From NCBI RefSeq assembly GCF_026393345.1, contig NZ_JAPLAI010000056.1:1-64000 (forward strand): a stretch of DNA of 64,000 nucleotides, in the 5' to 3' direction. The DNA is from Microbacterium sp. (GTDB lineage Bacteria; Actinomycetota; Actinomycetes; Actinomycetales; Microbacteriaceae). A model generated the notes under the pieces. That model ran no database searches and was not told the origin of the DNA. It saw only the letters and a list, made by a program, of their open reading frames with translations. This document shows positions 8,367 through 17,463 of the stretch, piece by piece (position 1 is the stretch's first letter; each line of letters starts with the position of its first letter). Made by a program: the position numbers and the translations under genes.

Positions 8367-8440
8367 TGCACATAACTCAGGCAGAACCGCGCGGACGGCC
8401 CGGGTCGACGGCCGGAACGGCGGATTTGCCTGAATTCTGG
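8367..8440. repeat. Family A intergenic palindrome, copy 1
   Basis: Arms TGCACATAACTCAGGCAGA and TTTGCCTGAATTCTG flank a GC-rich loop holding GGCCGGAACGGCGGA. It lies downstream of the two-helix protein and upstream of (convergent to) purB. The same arms recur at 8509 and 44442. Confidence 0.7.
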
Positions 8441-8508
8441 ACGCCGACGACCCGGCACCGTGCGGACCCGCACGGCGGACCCGCACTGCGGCCACCCGCA
8501 TCCGCTGA

Positions 8509-8587
8509 ATGCACATAATTCAGGCAGAACCGCACCTACGGCCCCGATCGGCGGCCGGAACGGCGGATCTGCCTGAATTGTGAACGC
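8509..8587. repeat. Family A intergenic palindrome, copy 2
   Basis: Arms ATGCACATAATTCAGGCAGA and TCTGCCTGAATTGTGA, with the loop word GGCCGGAACGGCGGATCTG nearly identical to copy 1. The two copies start 143 bases apart, so the interval 8367-8587 is a tandem duplication of the element. Confidence 0.7.
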
Positions 8588-8617
8588 CCGGGCTCCGGGG
8601 GTCGACTCGGGGCTGGC

Positions 8618-9997
8618 TCAGGCGTCGGTGACGAGGCTCTCGGCCAGACCGGTGTAGGTCGCGGGGGTGAGCGCCAGCAGGCGCTCCTTCGCCGCGTCAC
8701 CGATCTCCAGGCCCGAGACGAACTCGGCGAGCTCGGCGGCGCCGACGCGACGGCCGCGGGTGAGCTCCTTCAGCAGCGCGTACGGGTCGGTGATGGTCGA
8801 GCGCCCCGCGACGACCTCGGCGCGGACGACCGTCTGGATCGCCTCGGCCAGCACCTCCCAGTTGCCGTCGAGATCGGCCAGCAGCACCGGACGCGACAGT
8901 GAGATCTCGCTGAGCCCGCGCAGCAGGTTGTCGAACGCCAGCAGCGAGTGCCCGAACGCGACGCCGATGTTGCGCTGCGTCGTCGAGTCGGTGAGGTCGC
9001 GCTGCATCCGTGAGGTGACGAGCGTCGAGGCGAGGGTGGCGAACAGGCCGCCGGCGATCTCGAGGTTCGCCTCGGCGTTCTCGAACCGGATTGGGTTGAT
9101 CTTGTGCGGCATGGTCGACGAACCGGTCGCGCCCGCCACCGGGATCTGCGCGAAGTAGCCGAGCGAGATGTACGTCCAGATGTCGGTCGCGAGGTTGTGC
9201 AGGATGCCGCCGGCGTGACGCGCGCGGTCGTACAGCTCCACCTGCCAGTCGTGCGACTCGATCTGCGTCGTCAGCTCGTTGAACCCGAGGCCCATGCCCT
9301 CGATGAACGCGCGAGAGATCTCCGGCCAGTCGAGGTCCGGGTCGGCGGCGAGGTGCGCCGACCAGGTGCCGGTGGCGCCGGAGAACTTCGCGAGGAAGTC
9401 GGACGCGGCGACCTGCCCGACGACGCGCTCGAGGCGTGCCGCGAAGACGGCGAGCTCCTTGCCCATGGTCGTGGGGGTCGCCGGCTGGCCGTGCGTGCGG
9501 GAGAGCATCGCCGCATCGCGGTGCTCGTGCGCGAGCTCGCGCAGCCGGGCGATCACGGCGTGAAGCTTCGGCAGCCACACCTCGAGCACCGCGCGCTTCA
9601 CGGTGAGCGCATACGCGGCGGAGTTGATGTCCTCGCTGGTGCAGGCGAAGTGGGTGAGCTCGGCGATGGCGTCCAGCCCCAGCTCGGCGAGCCGGTCACG
9701 CACCAGGTACTCGACGGCCTTCACGTCGTGACGGGTGATGGCCTCGCGCTCGGCCAGCCAATCGATCTCGGCCTGACCGAAGTCGCGGTACAGCGCGCGC
9801 AGGCGCTCCTGGTCCGCATCCGCCAGCGGGGTCGAGCCGAACACCCTGCGGTCGGTGAGCGCGATGAGCCACTCCACCTCGACCTCGACGCGAGCACGGT
9901 TGAGTCCCGCCTCGGAGAGGAAGGCGCCGAGGTCGGACACCGCGGCGCGGTAGCGACCGTCGAGGGGGCTGAGCGGCTGCACGGGAAAGGAGGTCAC
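8618..9997 (-). CDS. purB: Adenylosuccinate lyase
   Basis: A 459-residue enzyme of the fumarase/aspartase superfamily, the length of the E. coli-type PurB (456). It catalyses two steps of purine synthesis, SAICAR to AICAR and adenylosuccinate to AMP, releasing fumarate. The N-terminal LSPLDGRY is diagnostic. SRTHGQPATPT holds the catalytic His and GSSTMPHKINPIRFENAE is the signature loop with the active Ser. A GTG start at 9997 follows CGGAGAACC and matches the family N-terminus better than the longer frame from 10024. The phosphatase gene lies upstream on the same strand (34-base gap) and may be co-transcribed. The 3' end faces the family A repeats. Confidence 0.95.
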   Translation of the reverse strand: MTSFPVQPLSPLDGRYRAAVSDLGAFLSEAGLNRARVEVEVEWLIALTDRRVFGSTPLADADQERLRALYRDFGQAEIDWLAEREAITRHDVKAVEYLVRDRLAELGLDAIAELTHFACTSEDINSAAYALTVKRAVLEVWLPKLHAVIARLRELAHEHRDAAMLSRTHGQPATPTTMGKELAVFAARLERVVGQVAASDFLAKFSGATGTWSAHLAADPDLDWPEISRAFIEGMGLGFNELTTQIESHDWQVELYDRARHAGGILHNLATDIWTYISLGYFAQIPVAGATGSSTMPHKINPIRFENAEANLEIAGGLFATLASTLVTSRMQRDLTDSTTQRNIGVAFGHSLLAFDNLLRGLSEISLSRPVLLADLDGNWEVLAEAIQTVVRAEVVAGRSTITDPYALLKELTRGRRVGAAELAEFVSGLEIGDAAKERLLALTPATYTGLAESLVTDA

Positions 9998-10030
9998 GGT
10001 TCTCCGGGGGGATGCGGCCACCACCGCGGC

Positions 10031-10534
10031 CTAGACGGCCGAGCGGATAGCGGGTTCCAGTTGCCGGAAGAGCGCCCGGCTCGCGTTCTCGATCATACCG
10101 AGCACCTCGTCGAACATCTCGGGCCCCGCGTAGTACGGGTCGGGAACGTCGAGCTCGTCCCGCGCATCGGGGTCGAACGTCCGCAGCAGCACGACCTTGC
10201 CGGCATCGGACTCCGTGGGCGCCCACTCCCGCAGCACCCGCTCGTGTGAGCGGTCGAGTGCGACGATGAGGTCGCTCTCGGCGAAGTCCGACAACTCGAA
10301 CTGCCGTGCGCGATGCCCCGACCCGTCGTAGCCATGGCCGGAGAGGGAGGCGAGCGTCCGCTGGTCGGCCCGCTCACCCACGTGCCAGTCACCGGTGGCG
10401 GCGCTCTTCACGGCGACGCGGTCGCCGAGGCCGACGGATTCGGCGAACCACCGGAACACGATCTCCGCCATCGGTGAGCGGCAGATGTTGCCCGTGCACA
10501 CGAAAACGACGCGGAACGGTGCGGATGCGGTCAC
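10031..10534 (-). CDS. Low-molecular-weight protein-tyrosine phosphatase
   Basis: A 167-residue enzyme that begins almost directly with the P-loop VCTGNICRSPM (C-x5-R-S/T) and ends with DVPDPYYAG, the general-acid Asp motif with the two Tyr of substrate-binding phosphatases. It hydrolyses phosphotyrosine on proteins, or can act as an arsenate-reductase-like fold; the DPYY motif favours the phosphatase. The GTG at 10534 is chosen because the extra 21 residues of the open frame are not family-like. It sits directly upstream of purB on the same strand. Confidence 0.9.
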   Translation of the reverse strand: MTASAPFRVVFVCTGNICRSPMAEIVFRWFAESVGLGDRVAVKSAATGDWHVGERADQRTLASLSGHGYDGSGHRARQFELSDFAESDLIVALDRSHERVLREWAPTESDAGKVVLLRTFDPDARDELDVPDPYYAGPEMFDEVLGMIENASRALFRQLEPAIRSAV

Positions 10535-10649
10535 CCGGCCATTCTCCGCCCGCGCCACCTGTTCTGCACAGCCCGAGCCGCGGACCGCGGCGTCCACCGG
10601 TCACGCCGGGTCGCCGCTGCCCATGCGGTGGGCGGCGCACGCTCGGAGC

Positions 10650-10919
10650 ATGATCCCGTTCGCCGATCCCGCGACCGCCCTGTTCGCCGTCGACGCGGCG
10701 CGCGGCGCGCTCCGCGACGCCGAGGAACGCCTCCGCCTGACGCGTGCCCGCGTGGCGGCGCTCGACGGTCGGTCGGGCTGGGTGTCGCCCGCCGCGACCG
10801 CGTTCCGGGTGGCGTTGTCGGAGTGGGGCGACGCGATCACCGCGCACGAGCAGCTCATCGCGGATCTCGACACCCACCTGGCGACGGTGCGGGCGGGGCT
10901 GCTGGGCGGCACGCGATGA
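10650..10919 (+). CDS. WXG100-like small helical protein
   Basis: An 89-residue all-helical protein predicted as two helices (residues about 8-41 and 48-82) joined by a turn reading SGWVSPAATAF. The W-x-x-x-A-A-x-x-F turn is reminiscent of the W-x-G turn of ESAT-6/WXG100 secretion substrates, although the Gly is replaced by Ser-Pro. A GGAG lies just before the ATG. The stop overlaps the start of the next gene (ATGA), so the pair is translated together. No ESX secretion ATPase lies in the window, so secretion is unproven. Confidence 0.55.
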   Translation: MIPFADPATALFAVDAARGALRDAEERLRLTRARVAALDGRSGWVSPAATAFRVALSEWGDAITAHEQLIADLDTHLATVRAGLLGGTR

Positions 10920-12301
10920 GCGACGATCTCGCCATCTCCTCCGGCGGGGCCATCGCCGTCGACGCCGACGATCTTCGGCAGGCGGCCGACGACCTCGCCG
11001 GCATCCGCGGTCTGCTCGAGGAGGCGGTGGACGATGTCGACCGCGCCCGACGCTTCCTCGGAATGGCGGTGTCGGGCCTCCACGACGCGCAGCTGCAGGC
11101 GCTGCGCGTGCGGGCGGCGCTGGAGCAGCAGGGTCCGGAGGCCGACCGGCTCGTGACTGCGCTCCGCACCGCCGCGGCTGCGTACGACCTCATCGAACTG
11201 CGGGTCGAGCGGGATGCCGCGCTCGCCCGGGGCGGTCGCACCGCGGCCGATTACCTCGATGCCCGCATCGCGGCGCTGTCGGCGGAGTACCCGGAGGCGG
11301 TCGACCTCGCGGGCGACGCGGTGACCGCGCAGCAGCACACCGGCGACCCGGCGCTGACCCAGCTCGTCCTCCTCGCCGCCATGATGCCGGTGCTCTTCAA
11401 CGTCGCCTGGCTCGCGGCGGCGATCGCGGGCGTCCGCGCCACCGGCCTCGGCCGGATCCCCCGGGATCCGCAGACCCCGCTCCGCGTGCCCGCCCCGCCG
11501 ATGACCACGGTGCCGCCGTCGGGGCCGGCGATCACCACACCGCCTGACACGCTCGCGGCGGCGGTCGGCCGCATCCCGAGCGGCGGCGAGGCGCGGGTGC
11601 GGGTGGAGCGGTACGACCTGCCCGACGGCACCCGCGCCTTCGCCGTCTACGTCACCGGCACGCAGGCGTTCCTCGACCGCCTCGAGTGGATGAACATGCC
11701 GGCGAACGTGCAGCTGTTCACCCGGCAGGATGCGGCGTCCCTCGCGGCGGTGCGGGCGGCGCTGGAGGCCGCGGGTGCACGGCCCGGCGATTCGCTGTTC
11801 GCCTTCGGGCACTCGCAGGGAGGCATGATCGTCGACGCGCTCGCCGCGGAGGGCACCTATCGCACCGAGGTGCTGGGCACCGTCGGTTCGCCGACCTCGT
11901 ACGACGCGCCGCCCGACACCCTCAGTGTCGAGCTGCGACACCACGACGATCCGGTCGCCGCGCTCGCCGACGGGGGTCACCCGCAGCAGGTCGGCGCGGC
12001 GGGCAGCTTCGTCGCCGAACGCACCGCCGACCCGGCCGTGGGCCCGCAGGACCTCACGCTCGCCGCGCATCAGCTCGACACCTACCTCGAGACGGCGGCG
12101 CTCGTCGACGACTCGGGGGACCCGCGGGTGGACCGGCTGCAGGATCGGCTCGGGGTGCTCGCCACCGCGACCCGGGTGACAGTGACCGAATACGCGCCGA
12201 CCACCCCGCCGACGGCGGTGCCCGCGCCGACGCCGCAGGAGTTTCCGGTGCCGGAGCTGACCGGTGAGGTCAGTCGCGATCGCGGCGGGGCCGCAGGATG
12301 A
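10916..12301 (+). CDS. Alpha/beta hydrolase with helical N-terminus
   Basis: A 461-residue protein. Residues 1-140 are amphipathic helices similar in character to the upstream WXG100-like protein. A hydrophobic stretch follows at about 143-170 (LVLLAAMMPVLFNVAWLAAAIAG). The C-terminal half is an alpha/beta hydrolase with the nucleophile elbow GHSQGG, a candidate acid in ELRHHDDPVAAL, and a His in LTLAAHQLDTY. The layout of a helical module plus lipase-like domain behind a small helical partner recalls type VII secretion-associated hydrolases of actinobacteria. The last 32 bases overlap the convergent holin-family-like gene. Substrate unknown. Confidence 0.65.
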   Translation: MSDDLAISSGGAIAVDADDLRQAADDLAGIRGLLEEAVDDVDRARRFLGMAVSGLHDAQLQALRVRAALEQQGPEADRLVTALRTAAAAYDLIELRVERDAALARGGRTAADYLDARIAALSAEYPEAVDLAGDAVTAQQHTGDPALTQLVLLAAMMPVLFNVAWLAAAIAGVRATGLGRIPRDPQTPLRVPAPPMTTVPPSGPAITTPPDTLAAAVGRIPSGGEARVRVERYDLPDGTRAFAVYVTGTQAFLDRLEWMNMPANVQLFTRQDAASLAAVRAALEAAGARPGDSLFAFGHSQGGMIVDALAAEGTYRTEVLGTVGSPTSYDAPPDTLSVELRHHDDPVAALADGGHPQQVGAAGSFVAERTADPAVGPQDLTLAAHQLDTYLETAALVDDSGDPRVDRLQDRLGVLATATRVTVTEYAPTTPPTAVPAPTPQEFPVPELTGEVSRDRGGAAG

Positions 12302-12662
12302 TGCCGAAGATCCAGTTGATGAGGGTGATGATGAGCGCCGCGACCACGCCCCACCAGAAGTCCTCGACGCGCAGTCCCCAGCTCCACAGCTGCGTGATCC
12401 ACGCCGTCAGCCACAGCAGGAAACCGTTGACCACGAGGGAGAACAGCCCGAGCGTGAGGATATAGAGCGGGAAGGTGAGCACCTTCACCACGGTGCCGAC
12501 GATCGTGTTGATGACGGCGAAGATGGCCGCCACCGCCAGCAACGACAGCACCAGCTGCAGTGTCTCCCCCGGCGCGAAGGGGATGATGCTCACACCCAGG
12601 GGGATCAGCGTCACCACCCAGATCGCGAAGGCGTTGACGACGATCCGGATGACCAAGCGCAT
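12270..12662 (-). CDS. Phage-holin-family (DUF360-like) membrane protein
   Basis: A 130-residue membrane protein with four helices (about residues 3-25, 34-56, 61-85, 93-120) ending in RPRRDRD. The length, the helix pattern and the motif NTIVGTVVKVLTFPLYILTLGLFSLVVNG match the widespread 'phage holin family' (YvlD-like) proteins, which are chromosomal and not from a phage. B. subtilis YvlD is tied to the envelope stress response; the role here is unknown. The ATG at 12662 is set by family length. The 3' end overlaps the convergent hydrolase gene by 32 bases. Confidence 0.8.
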   Translation of the reverse strand: MRLVIRIVVNAFAIWVVTLIPLGVSIIPFAPGETLQLVLSLLAVAAIFAVINTIVGTVVKVLTFPLYILTLGLFSLVVNGFLLWLTAWITQLWSWGLRVEDFWWGVVAALIITLINWIFGIILRPRRDRD

Positions 12663-12716
12663 GCCGTCAGTGTGGCACGGGCACCGCGGCACCGCATCCG
12701 GATCCGGGGCGGCTCC

Positions 12717-12722
12717 TAGACT
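12717..12722 (+). promoter_or_regulatory. -10-like TAGACT, leaderless start
   Basis: TAGACT, six bases, then GTG at 12729. This would be the promoter of the aminotransferase/2-oxoacid dehydrogenase operon. Confidence 0.45.
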
Positions 12723-12728
12723 CGACGG

Positions 12729-13841
12729 GTGACCGAGCCGATTCCCGTCCGCATCCGCCCCGAAATCGCGGCCCTGCCCCCCTATAGGCAAGGCAAGCAA
12801 GCCGGCGCCGATGCGTACAAGCTGTCGAGCAACGAGAACCCCTTCGACCCGCTGCCCCACGTGATCGCCGCGATGCAGGCGCAGGTCGGCGCGAACCGCT
12901 ACCCCGACGCCACCGCCTCCCGCCTCCGCGGGCGCCTGGCCGAACGGTACGGCGTCACCCCCGACGAGGTGCATGTGGCGGCCGGCAGCGTGTCGATCCT
13001 GTACCAGCTCGTGCAGGCGGCCGCGGGCCCCGGCGACGAGGTCGTGTACGCCTGGCGGTCGTTCGAGGCGTACCCCGGCCTCGCCGTCGTCGCCGGCGCC
13101 GACCGGGTCGAGGTGCCGCTGACCGCCGACGGTCGTCACGACCTGGCGGCGATGGCCGCAGCCGTCACCGACCGCACCCGCGTCGTCATCGTCTGCAGCC
13201 CGAACAACCCCACCGGTCCCGTGGTGACGCAGGCCGAATTCGATGAGTTCGTGGCGCTCGTCCCCACGGACGTGCTGATCGTGCTCGACGAGGCGTACGC
13301 GGAGTTCGTCACCCGCGAGGACGCCGTCGACGGCCTGCGCGACCTCGGCGTCATTCGCCCGAACATCGTGGCGCTTCGCACGTTCTCGAAGGCGTACGGC
13401 CTGGCGGGCCTGCGGATTGGATACGCGATCGGGCACCGGCGGGTGCTGGATGCGGCCCGCGCGACCGCGATCCCGCTCTCGGTCACCGCCCAGGCCGAGG
13501 ACGCCGCACTCGCGAGCCTCGACGCCGAGGACGAGCTCCTCGACCGGGTGCGCACGATCGCCGACCGCCGCGACCGGCTCGCTGCGGCCCTCCGGGAGGG
13601 CGGCTGGCAGGTGCCGGACGCGCAGGGGAACTTCGTCTGGCTGGCCACCGGGGAGCAGACCCTGGATGCGGCGGCGACGTTCGAGGCCGCCGGGATCATC
13701 GTCCGCCCCTTCGCCGGGGAAGGGCTGCGGATCTCGGTCGGCGAAGAGGAGTCTGTAGAGAAGGTCACACGGATCGCCGCATCCATTGTCGAGACCCTTC
13801 CGGAGAGGCACTCGGGACGGCGGCTACGGTGGGAAACGTGA
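12729..13841 (+). CDS. hisC: Histidinol-phosphate/aromatic aminotransferase (HisC-like)
   Basis: A 370-residue class-II-type PLP aminotransferase. KLSSNENPF and [18 protein letters not shown] are the N-terminal hallmarks, SPNNPTGPV and VLDEAYAEF are cofactor contacts, and [17 protein letters not shown] holds the PLP Lys. The family covers histidinol-phosphate aminotransferase and the aromatic aminotransferase PatA. The gene is not with other his genes. Its last bases overlap the start of E1 alpha (GTGA), so translation is coupled to a 2-oxoacid dehydrogenase. That context favours amino acid to 2-oxoacid conversion, for example of aromatic or branched-chain amino acids, rather than histidine synthesis, but sequence alone does not decide. 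Confidence 0.85.
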   Translation: MTEPIPVRIRPEIAALPPYRQGKQAGADAYKLSSNENPFDPLPHVIAAMQAQVGANRYPDATASRLRGRLAERYGVTPDEVHVAAGSVSILYQLVQAAAGPGDEVVYAWRSFEAYPGLAVVAGADRVEVPLTADGRHDLAAMAAAVTDRTRVVIVCSPNNPTGPVVTQAEFDEFVALVPTDVLIVLDEAYAEFVTREDAVDGLRDLGVIRPNIVALRTFSKAYGLAGLRIGYAIGHRRVLDAARATAIPLSVTAQAEDAALASLDAEDELLDRVRTIADRRDRLAAALREGGWQVPDAQGNFVWLATGEQTLDAAATFEAAGIIVRPFAGEGLRISVGEEESVEKVTRIAASIVETLPERHSGRRLRWET

Positions 13842-14992
13842 CCTCCGCCGACACGGTGAACCTCGTCCCCACCGATGACCCGGATCTTGTCCGGGTTCTC
13901 GCCGCCGACGGCTCCTTCGCCCCCACGCCGGCCGCCGAGCCGTACCTCGACCTGATCGACGCGCTTCCCGACGCCGATCTCGAGACCTTCTACCGCGACA
14001 TGGCGGTGATCCGGGCCTTCGACCGCCAGGCCACCAACCTGCAGCGGCAGGGACATCTCGCGCTGTGGCCGCCGAGCCTCGGCCAGGAGGCCGCACAGGT
14101 CGGCTCCGCCCGCGCCGCGCGGGCGCAGGACCACATCTTCCCGTCGTACCGCGAGCACGCGGTGTGCCGCATCCGTGGCGTCGACCTGCTCGACATCATC
14201 CGCGTGATGCGCGGCCTCACGCACGGCGGATGGAATCCGTACGACCCGAAGAACGGCAACACCCACATCTACACGCTGGTCCTCGGCTCGCAGACTTTGC
14301 ACGCCACGGGCCTTGCGATGGGCCTCACCTTCGACGGCAAGAGCGGCACCGGCGACGCCGAGCGCGACGAGGCCGTCATCGTCTATTACGGTGACGGGGC
14401 GTCCAGCCAGGGCGACGTGCACGAGTCGATGGTCTTCGCCGCGAGCTTCCAGACCCCCGAGGTCTTCTTCCTGCAGAACAACCAGTGGGCCATCTCGGTG
14501 CCGGTGCGCACCCAGTCGCCCGCGCCGTTGCACCTCCGGGCGGCCGGCTACGGCATGCCAAGCATCCAGGTCGACGGCAACGACGTCCTCGCCAGCTACG
14601 CCGTCACGCGGCGGGCGCTGGACGAGGCACGGGCCGGACACGGGCCCCGCGCCATCGAAGCGATGACGTACCGGATGGGCGCACACACCACGAGCGATGA
14701 CCCCACCAAGTACCGCACCGGTGACGAGGAATCGGCGTGGGCGAAGCGTGACCCGCTCGCGCGCATGCGGGCGTACCTGCTCTCCCGCGGGGCGAGCGAG
14801 GAGTTCTTCGCCGGCGTCGACGAGGAGGCCGCCGCCTACGCCGATGACATCCGAGTCCGCACGGTGGCGCTCGGCGGCATCCCCGCCGACGGCATCTTCA
14901 CGCACGTGTACAGCGAACCGCATCCCCTGATGGAGCAGCAGCGCCAGTGGCTGGCCGACTACGAGGCATCCTTCGGGGAGGGCCAGGCATGA
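13838..14992 (+). CDS. 2-oxoacid dehydrogenase E1 component, alpha subunit
   Basis: A 384-residue thiamine-diphosphate-dependent E1 alpha of the pyruvate or branched-chain 2-oxoacid dehydrogenase complex. The ThDP/Mg motif [12 protein letters not shown]...NNQWAIS (GDG-x24-27-NN) is present, and the phosphorylation-loop region [16 protein letters not shown] matches the family. It decarboxylates the 2-oxoacid and reduces the E2 lipoyl group, together with the beta subunit. A GTG at 13838 overlapping the aminotransferase stop is preferred; a GTG at 13829 adds three residues. The E1 beta start overlaps this stop. Whether the substrate is pyruvate or branched/aromatic 2-oxoacids is open, but the upstream aminotransferase points to the latter. 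Confidence 0.9.
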   Translation: MTSADTVNLVPTDDPDLVRVLAADGSFAPTPAAEPYLDLIDALPDADLETFYRDMAVIRAFDRQATNLQRQGHLALWPPSLGQEAAQVGSARAARAQDHIFPSYREHAVCRIRGVDLLDIIRVMRGLTHGGWNPYDPKNGNTHIYTLVLGSQTLHATGLAMGLTFDGKSGTGDAERDEAVIVYYGDGASSQGDVHESMVFAASFQTPEVFFLQNNQWAISVPVRTQSPAPLHLRAAGYGMPSIQVDGNDVLASYAVTRRALDEARAGHGPRAIEAMTYRMGAHTTSDDPTKYRTGDEESAWAKRDPLARMRAYLLSRGASEEFFAGVDEEAAAYADDIRVRTVALGGIPADGIFTHVYSEPHPLMEQQRQWLADYEASFGEGQA

Positions 14993-15972
14993 CCGACACC
15001 ACCACCATGCCGATGAGCAAGGCCCTGAACGCGGGCCTGCGCGCGGCCATGCAGCGCGACGACCACGTGCTCCTCATGGGTGAGGACATCGGTCCGCTCG
15101 GCGGCGTGTTCCGCATCACCGAGGGTCTGCAGGCCGAGTTCGGCGACCGCCGCGTCATCGACACCCCGCTGGCCGAATCCGGCATCATCGGCACCGCCAT
15201 CGGCCTGGCCATGGGCGGGTTCCGCCCCGTGTGCGAGATCCAGTTCGACGGCTTCGTGTACCCCGGGTTCGACCAGATCACGAGCCAGCTCGCGAAGATC
15301 ACCAACCGCCATGAGGGCGCCATGCGCATGCCCGTCGTGATCCGCATCCCCTACGGCGGCCACATCGGCGCGATCGAGCACCACCAGGAGAGCCCCGAGG
15401 CGTACTTCACGCACACCCCGGGCCTGCGGGTCGTGAGCCCCTCGACGCCGAACGACGCGTACTGGATGATCCAGGACGCCATCCTCTCCGACGACCCGGT
15501 CATCTTCCTCGAGCCCAAGAGCCGGTACTGGCCCAAGGGTGAGGTCGATCTCACGTCGCAGGCGCTGCCGCTGCACGCGTCGCGTGTCGTCCGCCGCGGC
15601 ACCGACGTCACCCTCGTCGGGCACGGCGCCATGGTCGCGACCCTGCTGCAGGCCGCCGCGCTCGCCGAGTCCGAGGGCGTCTCGGCCGAGGTCGTGGACC
15701 TCCGTTCCCTCTCCCCCGTCGACTACGGCCCGATCCTCGAGTCGGTGCGGCGCACCGGTCGCATGGTCTATGCGCAGGAGGCGCCGGGGTTCACCTCGCT
15801 CGGCTCCGAGATCGCGGCGACCGTCGCCGAGCAGGCGTTCTACGCGCTCGAGGCGCCCGTGCTGCGGGTGTCGGGGTTCGACGCACCCTTCCCGCCCGCG
15901 AAGCTCGAGGGCACCTACCTCCCCGATCCCGACCGCATCCTCGAGGCCGTCGACCGGGCCCTGGCGTACTGA
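14989..15972 (+). CDS. 2-oxoacid dehydrogenase E1 component, beta subunit
   Basis: A 327-residue transketolase-like beta subunit that forms the alpha2-beta2 E1. Family marks are [61 protein letters not shown] and the C-terminal [15 protein letters not shown]. The ATG overlaps the alpha stop (ATGA); the longer open frame from 14947 is only a read-through of the alpha gene. It is followed after 43 bases by the E2 gene, which has its own GAAAGGA site. No E3 (lipoamide dehydrogenase) gene lies nearby, so the complex must share one encoded elsewhere. Confidence 0.92.
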   Translation: MTDTTTMPMSKALNAGLRAAMQRDDHVLLMGEDIGPLGGVFRITEGLQAEFGDRRVIDTPLAESGIIGTAIGLAMGGFRPVCEIQFDGFVYPGFDQITSQLAKITNRHEGAMRMPVVIRIPYGGHIGAIEHHQESPEAYFTHTPGLRVVSPSTPNDAYWMIQDAILSDDPVIFLEPKSRYWPKGEVDLTSQALPLHASRVVRRGTDVTLVGHGAMVATLLQAAALAESEGVSAEVVDLRSLSPVDYGPILESVRRTGRMVYAQEAPGFTSLGSEIAATVAEQAFYALEAPVLRVSGFDAPFPPAKLEGTYLPDPDRILEAVDRALAY

Positions 15973-16015
15973 CCCACCTCCCCGACCCCTCACCGGGAAC
16001 GGCGAAAGGACCACG

Positions 16016-17386
16016 ATGAGCAGCCAGACCTTCCACCTGCCCGACGTCGGCGAAGGCCTCACCGAGGCCGAGATCGTGCAGTGGCACGTCGCCGCGGGCG
16101 ACACCGTCGCGGTCAACGACGTGCTGGTCGAGATCGAGACGGCGAAATCGCTCGTCGAGCTGCCGTCGCCGTTCGCCGGCACCGTCGGCGATCTGCTGGT
16201 GCCGGAGGGGACCACGGTCGAGGTCGGCGCCGCGATCATCACCATCACGGATGCGGCCGCCACCCCCGTCGATGCGCCGCTGCCGACGGATCACCCGACG
16301 GCGACGCACGACGGCTCCGGGTCGGTGCTCGTCGGGTACGGCTCGGCCGGCGACGTCACCTCCCGCCGCCGGAAGCCCGCGCAGCGTCCCGCAGTCGCCG
16401 CGGCCGGCGTCGTGGCGAAGCCCCCGATCCGCAAGCTCGCCCGCGATCTCGGCGTCGACCTGTCGGCCGTGACGCCGTCCGGCGAGGGCGGCGAGGTCAC
16501 ACGCGACGACGTCATCAAGCACGCCTCACAGGCCTCCGTGTTCCGCAACATCGAGACCCCGGAGTGGCCCGAGGTGCGCGAGGAGCGCATCCCCGTCGCA
16601 CCGGAGGTCGCCGCATCCGCCGTCGCGCCCCCGATCCAGTCCGCATCCACGTCTCCTCGCGTCGCCCCCGCCCCCGCCGGCGACCGGGAGGAGGCCATCC
16701 CGGTGAAGGGCGTCCGCAAGGCCACCTCGAGCGCCATGGTGCGCTCCGCCTACACCGCCCCGCACGTGTCGGTGTGGACCGACGTCGACGCCACCCGCAC
16801 CATGGAGCTCGTCAAGCGGCTGAAAGCGTCGCCGGACTTCGCCGACGTGAAGGTGTCTCCCCTGCTCATCATGGCGCGGGCTGTGATCTGGGCGGTGCGA
16901 CGCACTCCGATGATCAATGCGTCGTGGATCGACTTGGAAGACGGCAGCGCCGAGATCCGGGTGCGACACTTCGTCAATCTCGGCATCGCTGCTGCAACGC
17001 CTCGCGGTCTACTCGTGCCGAACATCAAGGACGCGCAGAATCTCAACATGCACGGGCTTGCGTCGGCGCTGCAGAACCTGACGGTCACCGCCCGCGAGGG
17101 CAAGACCACCCCCGCCGACCAGCAGGGCGGCACCATCACCATCACGAACATCGGCGTGTTCGGGATGGACGCGGGGACCCCCATCATCAACCCCGGCGAA
17201 TCCGGGATCATTGCCATGGGCGCCATCCGGCAGAAGCCGTGGGTCATTGATGGCGAGGTGCGCCCCCGGTGGGTGACGACGGTCTCCGGCTCGTTCGATC
17301 ACCGTGTCATCGACGGCGACGGCGTGAGCCGCTTCGTCGCCGACGTGGCCTCGGTGCTCGAGGAGCCCGCGCTCCTGCTCGACTGA
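16016..17386 (+). CDS. Dihydrolipoamide acyltransferase (E2)
   Basis: A 456-residue E2 core protein. Domains in order: one lipoyl domain (residues 1-78) with the lipoylated Lys in [15 protein letters not shown]; a flexible linker; a peripheral-subunit-binding domain (about 125-165) seen as [17 protein letters not shown]; a second Ala/Pro linker; and the catalytic acyltransferase domain (about 225-456) ending in [14 protein letters not shown] with the active-site HxxxDG. It transfers the acyl group to CoA. It has one lipoyl domain only. Translation starts at 16016 after GAAAGGACCACG. Confidence 0.93.
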   Translation: MSSQTFHLPDVGEGLTEAEIVQWHVAAGDTVAVNDVLVEIETAKSLVELPSPFAGTVGDLLVPEGTTVEVGAAIITITDAAATPVDAPLPTDHPTATHDGSGSVLVGYGSAGDVTSRRRKPAQRPAVAAAGVVAKPPIRKLARDLGVDLSAVTPSGEGGEVTRDDVIKHASQASVFRNIETPEWPEVREERIPVAPEVAASAVAPPIQSASTSPRVAPAPAGDREEAIPVKGVRKATSSAMVRSAYTAPHVSVWTDVDATRTMELVKRLKASPDFADVKVSPLLIMARAVIWAVRRTPMINASWIDLEDGSAEIRVRHFVNLGIAAATPRGLLVPNIKDAQNLNMHGLASALQNLTVTAREGKTTPADQQGGTITITNIGVFGMDAGTPIINPGESGIIAMGAIRQKPWVIDGEVRPRWVTTVSGSFDHRVIDGDGVSRFVADVASVLEEPALLLD

Positions 17387-17428
17387 GAGCGGGTCCGTTG
17401 TGGGACGGCGAGGAGCGCCGCATCCGAT

Positions 17429-17445
17429 TTGAGAACGATTCTCAT
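17429..17445. promoter_or_regulatory. Zur (zinc uptake regulator) box
   Basis: The perfect palindrome TGAGAA-CGA-TTCTCA (17430-17444) with AT-rich flanks matches Fur/Zur boxes of actinobacteria (TGAAAATGATTTTCA type). It covers the -35 region of a promoter whose -10 is TAGAGT at 17452. Since the operon behind it encodes a zinc importer and its own Zur-like repressor, it is best read as a Zur operator. Confidence 0.75.
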
Positions 17446-17451
17446 TAACCA

Positions 17452-17457
17452 TAGAGT
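17452..17457 (+). promoter_or_regulatory. -10-like TAGAGT of znuA, leaderless start
   Basis: TAGAGT, six bases, then the znuA ATG at 17464, directly downstream of the Zur box. Confidence 0.5.
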
Positions 17458-17463
17458 GGGGTC

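Noticed and set aside
8367..8587. CRISPR or tandem repeat array
   Set aside because: There are only two copies, each palindromic, with no spacers of constant length and no cas genes in the window.
12270..12662. Prophage remnant, from the 'phage holin family' name
   Set aside because: This family is chromosomal and no other phage gene is present.
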